A stretch of DNA of 64,000 nucleotides. Origin: Nocardioides aromaticivorans (GTDB taxonomy: Bacteria > Actinomycetota > Actinomycetes > Propionibacteriales > Nocardioidaceae). Both the position numbers and the translations under genes were made by a program. The stretch is from positions 186,001 to 250,000 of the forward strand of contig NZ_JACBZM010000001.1 of assembly GCF_013408525.1 (NCBI RefSeq). Reading direction: 5' to 3'. The notes under the pieces are model-generated. The model made no database searches, was not told where the DNA came from, and worked only from the letters and a program-made list of their open reading frames with translations. Below, piece by piece: positions 59,750 through 64,000 of the stretch (its first letter is position 1; every line of letters starts with the position of its first letter).

Positions 59750-61171
59750 TCATGCGGTGAGCTGGTCCGGGTCCGAGATCCCGGTCCGGTTGGGCAGGTG
59801 GGCGCCGCCGCGGTAGCGCGCGCCGAAGTGCCGCTCGGGAAGGCGGTCGCCCTCGCCGAAGATGCGGTCGCGCAGGGACTCCCCCTCGTCGTACGACGTC
59901 CGGAGGCGGCCGCGCTCGCGGAGCACCGGGGCGACGAGCTCGATGAAGTCCTTCGCCGTGTCGTAGGTGTGGTACTGGAGGAGGTTGATGCCGTCGATGT
60001 CGAGCTCGTCGAGCCAGCGCTCGACCTCGTCGGCGACCTGGTCGGGCGTGCCGACCGCGAAGAGCGGGTGCGCGCTCAGGTCGCCGAAGCCGGCGAGGTA
60101 GTCGCCGACGGTCTGCTCGGGGTCCGCGATCCGGCGCCAGCGGCCGTGGGCCCGGCTGTCGGCGAGCTCGCCCAGCCTCGCGTCCGCCGGGTGCGCGGTC
60201 GGGTCCCACGGCAGCCCGGCATGGGCCAGGTAGCCCTCCGGGTCGGAGAGCTCCTGGAAGCGGGCGAGCTTGGCCCGCGCCTCCTCCTCGGTCGCTCCCA
60301 CGATGATCCCCGCGGTGGTGACGACCTTCAGGTCACCGGGAGCGCGGCCCGCGTCGACCGCGGCCCGCTTCAGCCGCGCCACCGTCGCCGCGAGGCCGGC
60401 CTGGTCGGGACCGCCGGTGAAGACGACCTCGGCGTGCTTGCCCGCGAAGGCGGTGCCCGCGTCGGACTGGGTCGCCGTGATCAGCAGCGGCGTGCGCTGC
60501 CGGCTCGGCGAGGGCAGGTGCGGCCCCTCGACCTTGTAGTACGTGCCGTCGTGGTCGATCGGCCGGATCTTCGCGGGATCGGCGAAGACGTTGTGCTCGC
60601 GGTCGGCGACGATCGCGTCGTCGTCCCAGGAGCCCTCCCACAGCTTGTAGAGGACGTCGAGGTACTCGTCGGCCCGGGCGAAGCGCTCGTCGTGCTCGAC
60701 CTCGCCCTCGAGGTCGAAGTTGCGTGCCGCGTTCGGGAGGTACGACGTCACGATGTTCCAGCCGACGCGCCCCTTGGTGAGGTGGTCGAGCGTGCTCGCC
60801 CGCCGTGCCCAGGCGAACGGCGGCTCGTAGGTCGTGGAGAACGTGATCCCGAACCCGAGGTGCTTCGTCACCGCCGCCATCGCCGGTACGACGACCGCCG
60901 GGTCGTTGTTCGGGATCTGCAGCCCCTGCCTCACCGCGGTCTCCGCACTGCCGCGGAAGACGTCGTAGGTGCCGACGACGTCGGCCAGGAAGACCGCGTC
61001 GAAGCCGCCGTCCTCGAGCAGCCGCGCCAGCTCGGTCCAGTACTCGATGTCGTTGAACCGCTCGCGGTTGTTGTCCGGCAGCCGCCACAGCCCGTGGGTG
61101 ATGTGGCTGACGCAGTTCATCTCGAACAGGTTGAGGATCAGCCGCTTGGGCTGGTCCGTGCCCGTCGTCAT
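59750..61171 (-). CDS. LLM-class flavin-dependent monooxygenase (NtaA/DszA type), first
   Basis: 473 residues of the luciferase-like fold. VGWNIVTSYLPNAARNFDLE is the family's flavin-binding region, with EYWTELARLLEDGGFDAVFL, DEYLDVLYKLWEGSWDDDAI and HLPSPSRQRTPLLITATQSD. NtaA/SnaA/DszA members use reduced FMN from a separate reductase, which is not seen here. It overlaps the next LLM gene. Confidence 0.9.
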   Translation of the reverse strand: MTTGTDQPKRLILNLFEMNCVSHITHGLWRLPDNNRERFNDIEYWTELARLLEDGGFDAVFLADVVGTYDVFRGSAETAVRQGLQIPNNDPAVVVPAMAAVTKHLGFGITFSTTYEPPFAWARRASTLDHLTKGRVGWNIVTSYLPNAARNFDLEGEVEHDERFARADEYLDVLYKLWEGSWDDDAIVADREHNVFADPAKIRPIDHDGTYYKVEGPHLPSPSRQRTPLLITATQSDAGTAFAGKHAEVVFTGGPDQAGLAATVARLKRAAVDAGRAPGDLKVVTTAGIIVGATEEEARAKLARFQELSDPEGYLAHAGLPWDPTAHPADARLGELADSRAHGRWRRIADPEQTVGDYLAGFGDLSAHPLFAVGTPDQVADEVERWLDELDIDGINLLQYHTYDTAKDFIELVAPVLRERGRLRTSYDEGESLRDRIFGEGDRLPERHFGARYRGGAHLPNRTGISDPDQLTA

Positions 61172-62553
61172 CGGGCGCCGACCGGGGCGAAGGCGCCGCG
61201 GTAGCGGGTCGCCGGGTGCCGGTCCGGCAGCCGGTCGCCGCGGCCGAAGAGCTTCTCGCGCAAGGTGCCCTCGCGGTACTCCGTCTGCGCGAGCCCGCGG
61301 GCCTGGAGCGTCGGGATGACGTGGTCGACGAACTCCTCGTAGCTGCCGGGGATCTCGGCGTTGACCAGGTTGACGCCGTCGACGCCGGCCGCCTGCCAGG
61401 CCGCCAGCCGGTCCGCGATCTGCTCGGGCGTGCCGACGATGCGGTTGTTGGTCGCCGTGAAGTGCGCGACGTCGCGCAGGGTGGCCGGGCGGTCGGTCAC
61501 GAGGTCGTGGATCCAGCCGACGATCGACTGCACCCCCTCGGTCCGGATCTCCCCCACCGGGGTGTCGAGGTCGTCGTGTCCGAAGTCGACGCCGACGGCA
61601 CCCGACATGTGCGAGAGCTGCGCGTCGTAGTCGATCCACTCGTCCAGCTCCGCCGCCTTGCGGCGCGCCTCCTCCTCGGTGGACGCCGGGACGACGTACA
61701 GGCCCTGGAAGAACTTGAGGTCGTCGGCCCGCCGGCCCTCGGCGACCGCGCGGCTGCGGATGTCGCCGGTGTCGCGGGCGGCGGCCTCGAGCGTGGGCGC
61801 CTGGATGAAGACCGCCTCGGCGTTGCGGGCGGCGAAGCTGCGCCCGGCCTCGGAGGCGCCGGCCTGGAACAGCAGGGGCGTGCGCTGCGGGCTCGGGCTG
61901 ACCAGGTGCGGGCCCTCGACCTTGTAGCGCGGGCCCTCGTGGTTGATCCGGTGCACCTTGTCGAAGTGCGCGTGGATGCCGCTCTCCCGGTCCTGGACGA
62001 GGGCGTCCTCCTCCCACGAGCCCTCCCACAGCTTGTAGGTGACGTCGACGTACTCGTCGGCCCACGCGTAGCGCTCGTCGTGCTTCGTCAGGCCCTCGAG
62101 CCCGAAGTTGCGCGAGGCGTTCGGCAGGTAGTTGGTGACGATGTTCCACGCCACCCGGCCCTTGCTGGCGTGGTCGAGCGTGCTGACCCGCCGGGCGAAG
62201 TTGAACGGGTGCTCCTGCAGGATCGAGGCCGTGTAGGCGATGCCGAGGTGCTCGGTGGCGTAGGCGATCGCGCTGGCGAGCACGCTCGGGTCGTTGCTCG
62301 GGACCTGCAGGCCGGCCTCGAAGTACCGGCGCTCGTCGCCGCGGTACGGCGCGTAGAGGCCGACGACGTCGGCGAAGAAGATCGCGTCGAACTTGCCGCG
62401 CTCGAGGGTCTTCGCGAGGCCGACCCAGTGCTCGAGGTCGTTGAAGTCGGTCTGGCGGGCGCTCGGCCGGCGCCAGGTGCCCTGGATGATGTGGCCGGTC
62501 GTGTTCATCACGAACGCGGCGAAGTGGAGTGGGCGTGCAGGGGGCGTGGACAT
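61168..62553 (-). CDS. LLM-class flavin-dependent monooxygenase, second
   Basis: 461 residues. Same family: KGRVAWNIVTNYLPNASRNF, DEYVDVTYKLWEGSWEEDAL, VEGPHLVSPSPQRTPLLFQA, and FNDLEHWVGLAKTLERGKFD at the start. The ATG at 62553 is preferred because GGAGGA lies upstream of it. The two paralogues could act on different steps or substrates. It is the first large gene of the operon after the leader peptide. Confidence 0.9.
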   Translation of the reverse strand: MSTPPARPLHFAAFVMNTTGHIIQGTWRRPSARQTDFNDLEHWVGLAKTLERGKFDAIFFADVVGLYAPYRGDERRYFEAGLQVPSNDPSVLASAIAYATEHLGIAYTASILQEHPFNFARRVSTLDHASKGRVAWNIVTNYLPNASRNFGLEGLTKHDERYAWADEYVDVTYKLWEGSWEEDALVQDRESGIHAHFDKVHRINHEGPRYKVEGPHLVSPSPQRTPLLFQAGASEAGRSFAARNAEAVFIQAPTLEAAARDTGDIRSRAVAEGRRADDLKFFQGLYVVPASTEEEARRKAAELDEWIDYDAQLSHMSGAVGVDFGHDDLDTPVGEIRTEGVQSIVGWIHDLVTDRPATLRDVAHFTATNNRIVGTPEQIADRLAAWQAAGVDGVNLVNAEIPGSYEEFVDHVIPTLQARGLAQTEYREGTLREKLFGRGDRLPDRHPATRYRGAFAPVGAR

Positions 62554-62621
62554 GTCGTCCTCCGGGTGGGTGCGTGCGGCGGTGCTGTCGGGCACGCGGT
62601 GCGGGCAGGGGGCAGGAGCCC

Positions 62622-62643
62622 TCGTCGGCGTCGTTGCCGACGA
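62622..62643 (-). promoter_or_regulatory. Hairpin between leader peptide and operon
   Basis: TCGTCGGC (62622-62629) pairs with GCCGACGA (62636-62643) around a six-base loop. It sits 65 bp beyond the leader stop and 69 bp before the monooxygenase start. It is a candidate for attenuation or RBS control linked to the leader, but no alternative pairing has been verified. Confidence 0.45.
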
Positions 62644-62707
62644 CGGATCGACCTGACCGACCCCGGAGGGTGTCCGAGACGGAGCGAGTCAGGCGAGGAT
62701 CACGAGG

Positions 62708-62779
62708 TCAGCGACAGGTCGCGCTGGAGACCAGGCAGAGGTCGACGTGGCGGCGGCAGATCAGCCGGGTGGTGGCCAT
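62708..62779 (-). CDS. Putative sulfur-responsive leader peptide
   Basis: 23 residues, too short for ordinary gene calling. It begins MATTRLICRRHVDLCLV and has Cys at positions 8, 15 and 22, matching the actinobacterial leader-peptide family found before cysteine and sulfonate genes. GAGGAGGGAA precedes the ATG at a proper distance. In mycobacteria such Cys-containing upstream frames set downstream expression by ribosome stalling on Cys codons. It leads the operon at 53286-62553. Confidence 0.85.
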   Translation of the reverse strand: MATTRLICRRHVDLCLVSSATCR

Positions 62780-62835
62780 GCGTCGTTCCCTCCTCGTGCG
62801 TGGTCGGTCGAGTCGGCACCCCCGACTCTTGAAAG

Positions 62836-62864
62836 ACCATAGAGTTACTCGACTTTGAGGGCAA
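62836..62864 (-). promoter_or_regulatory. Candidate promoter of the organosulfur operon
   Basis: On the minus strand TTGCCC (62864-62859) and TATGGT (62841-62836) are separated by 17 bases, a near-consensus sigma-70-type spacing. It would start transcription about 50 nt before the leader ATG. No regulator-binding motif is assigned. Confidence 0.4.
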
Positions 62865-62926
62865 GCCGATCCGACCACGGTGGCGACAGGGGTTGCCGCT
62901 CACCCCCGCGACCGAACCTCTCACCC

Positions 62927-63042
62927 GGTGGTCGAGGAGGTCGCGCAGCCCGGTGGTCGAGGAGGTCGCGCAGCCCGGTGGTCGAGGAGGTCGCGCAGCC
63001 CGGTGGTCGAGGAGGTCGCGCAGCGACCGTCACGAGACCCCC
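62927..63042. repeat. Hairpin repeat family A array: three 25-bp half units plus a full copy
   Basis: Units start at 62927, 62952, 62977 and 63002. The first three are exact 25-bp copies of the left half plus a ccc junction; the last is full length (41 bp, to 63042) with the stem GGTCGC-gca-GCGACC. The array lies between the leader promoter and the end of the hydrolase gene, 12 bp from its stop. Confidence 0.92.
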
Positions 63043-63053
63043 GGGCCCCGCGG

Positions 63054-64000
63054 TCAGGCGGAGGTGGCCGCCTGCGGCTCCGGCGCGCCCTCGAGGGTCG
63101 GCACCGGGCTCGCGGGGGCCGAGCCGCCCGCCTTCAGCATCCGCCGGAAGCGCGCCCGGTTGTACGACGCCGGCTCGGTCGAGCTGACGAAGTCGTCCAG
63201 GATCCGCGCGAACTCCTCCGGGTGGTCCTTGTGCGGGAAGTGCCCCGCGTCGGGCAGCACCTCCACCCGGACGTCCGGCGCGAGGGCGGCGGCGTTGCTG
63301 GCGTGCCGGACCGGGATGACCTGGTCGTCCCTGCCCCACACCACGGCCATCGGCATGGCGTCGCTGAGGTAGGCCCGGTCGGACATGGTGACGATCTGGC
63401 CGCGCCAGTCGATGACCGCACGCACGAGGTGACGGATCGCGAAGCGGGTGCGCCGGTCCTTCCACGACTCGACGATGTCGGCGACCTCGTCGAGGTCACG
63501 GGTGACCTTGCGCAGCGGCCCCACGTCGCCGTACTCGTGGGCGGTGCGGAGCGCGAAGGTCTCCAGGTGGCGCACGCCCGGCAGGGTCAGCACGCCCATC
63601 ACCCGGAACCAGCCGGGGACCTGGATCAGCTTGATCAGGGGGGTCACCTCGGGGCCGAGGCCGCCGGTGGCGACGAGCATGACCCGCTGGGTGCGCTCGG
63701 GGAACTGGTAGGCGAACTGCATCGCGACGCCGCCGCCGAAGCTGTGCCCCACGACGGTGACCTTGTCGATGCCGAGGACGGTGAGCAGGTCGCGCATGCC
63801 GTTGGCGTAGCCGCCCAGGGTGTAGTCGGCGCGCGGCTTGTCGGAGAGGCCGTGCCCCAGCAGGTCGGGGGCGATCACGGTGTACTTCTTCGCCAGCTGG
63901 TCGATCACGGGGGTCCACGTGGTGTGGTCGCAGGCGAGGCCGTGCAGCAGGAGGAGCGCGGGACCGCTGCCCTTGAGCACGAAGGCGCGCTTCTTGCCGT
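63054..64000 (-). CDS. Alpha/beta hydrolase, 5' end beyond window
   Basis: At least 315 residues; the start lies outside the right edge because the frame stays open to 64000. The fold is clear: ALLLLHGLACDHTTWTPVID, VIAPDLLGHGLSDKP, the nucleophile elbow VTVVGHSFGGGVAMQFAYQF, the acid in VVWGRDDQVIPV, and the catalytic His in LPDAGHFPHKDHPEEF. An Ala/Pro-rich tail follows. The substrate is unknown; the family includes esterases, dehalogenases and acyltransferases. Confidence 0.88.
   Translation of the reverse strand, partial: GKKRAFVLKGSGPALLLLHGLACDHTTWTPVIDQLAKKYTVIAPDLLGHGLSDKPRADYTLGGYANGMRDLLTVLGIDKVTVVGHSFGGGVAMQFAYQFPERTQRVMLVATGGLGPEVTPLIKLIQVPGWFRVMGVLTLPGVRHLETFALRTAHEYGDVGPLRKVTRDLDEVADIVESWKDRRTRFAIRHLVRAVIDWRGQIVTMSDRAYLSDAMPMAVVWGRDDQVIPVRHASNAAALAPDVRVEVLPDAGHFPHKDHPEEFARILDDFVSSTEPASYNRARFRRMLKAGGSAPASPVPTLEGAPEPQAATSA

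Noticed and set aside
53286..62553. Natural-product gene cluster
   Set aside because: The flavin monooxygenases, transporter and leader peptide match sulfur scavenging. No polyketide, peptide synthetase or other core biosynthetic gene is present.
62927..63042. Possible CRISPR array
   Set aside because: Units are contiguous without unique spacers, only four long, and no cas genes occur in the window.

Overview
The window is GC-rich (codon third positions almost all G or C), gene-dense chromosomal DNA of an actinobacterium. The gene content and order look most like a nocardioidal genus such as Nocardioides; that assignment is inference. Supporting signs are the type A RNase P RNA, a homodimeric AceE-type pyruvate dehydrogenase E1, an actinobacterial RNase H/phosphatase fusion, the sulfur-regulated leader peptide, and neighbourhoods recalling mycobacterial Rv2228c-Rv2231c and Rv2238c-Rv2241. 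I see no transposase, integrase, CRISPR array or prophage.

Layout. 1-9.9 kb: housekeeping and accessory genes, namely a transglutaminase-like pseudoenzyme, rnpB, an Arr ADP-ribosyltransferase, a methyltransferase, a guanidine-III riboswitch with its Gdx exporter, and an amino-acid ABC importer with fused binding protein and permease. 9.9-18.8 kb: cobT, cobS and cobU, an RNB nuclease, yaaA, an orphan gene bracketed by two 63-nt palindromes, and the conserved RNase H/phosphatase - Zn-ribbon - Nif3 operon. 18.8-29.8 kb: a B12-riboswitch-led operon of ten genes with overlapping or nearly abutting ends (cobG, cobH, cobIJ, cobL, cobM, a chelatase ChlI/ChlD fusion, bluB, cobO, cobB, cobC). 30.5-32.6 kb: a second B12 riboswitch with cbtB, cbtA and cobD. 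32.7-36.2 kb: a secreted VWA protein, a divergent HxlR/NmrA pair and a hypothetical gene. 36.3-43.3 kb: a third B12 riboswitch, on the minus strand, with cobN, cobF, a ferredoxin, cobQ and cobK. 43.4-50.3 kb: two acyl-CoA synthetases, an LPXTG protein, tRNA-Val, a peroxiredoxin and a DUF3052 protein. 50.5-53.3 kb: aceE. 53.3-62.8 kb: an organosulfur-type operon (two flavin monooxygenases, a peptide/nickel-type ABC transporter and an acyl-CoA-dehydrogenase-like enzyme) behind a short leader peptide. The window ends inside an alpha/beta hydrolase gene.

The genes together encode nearly the whole aerobic (late cobalt insertion) B12 route from precorrin-2 to cobalamin, with cobalt uptake (CbtAB) and lower-ligand synthesis and activation (BluB, CobT), under three separate B12 riboswitches. 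The weak point is CobG, which stops just before the cysteine-rich C-terminal part expected to hold its iron-sulfur cluster.

The least explained feature is a set of short palindromic repeats. One 41-bp hairpin family occurs both between genes and, in the same reading frame, inside the interdomain linkers of CobIJ and CobB, where its stem shows a compensatory base change. A second family (63 nt, perfect 13-bp arms) flanks one gene and supplies its stop codon. Further unrelated palindromes sit inside the cobN operon and at the 3' end of cobK.
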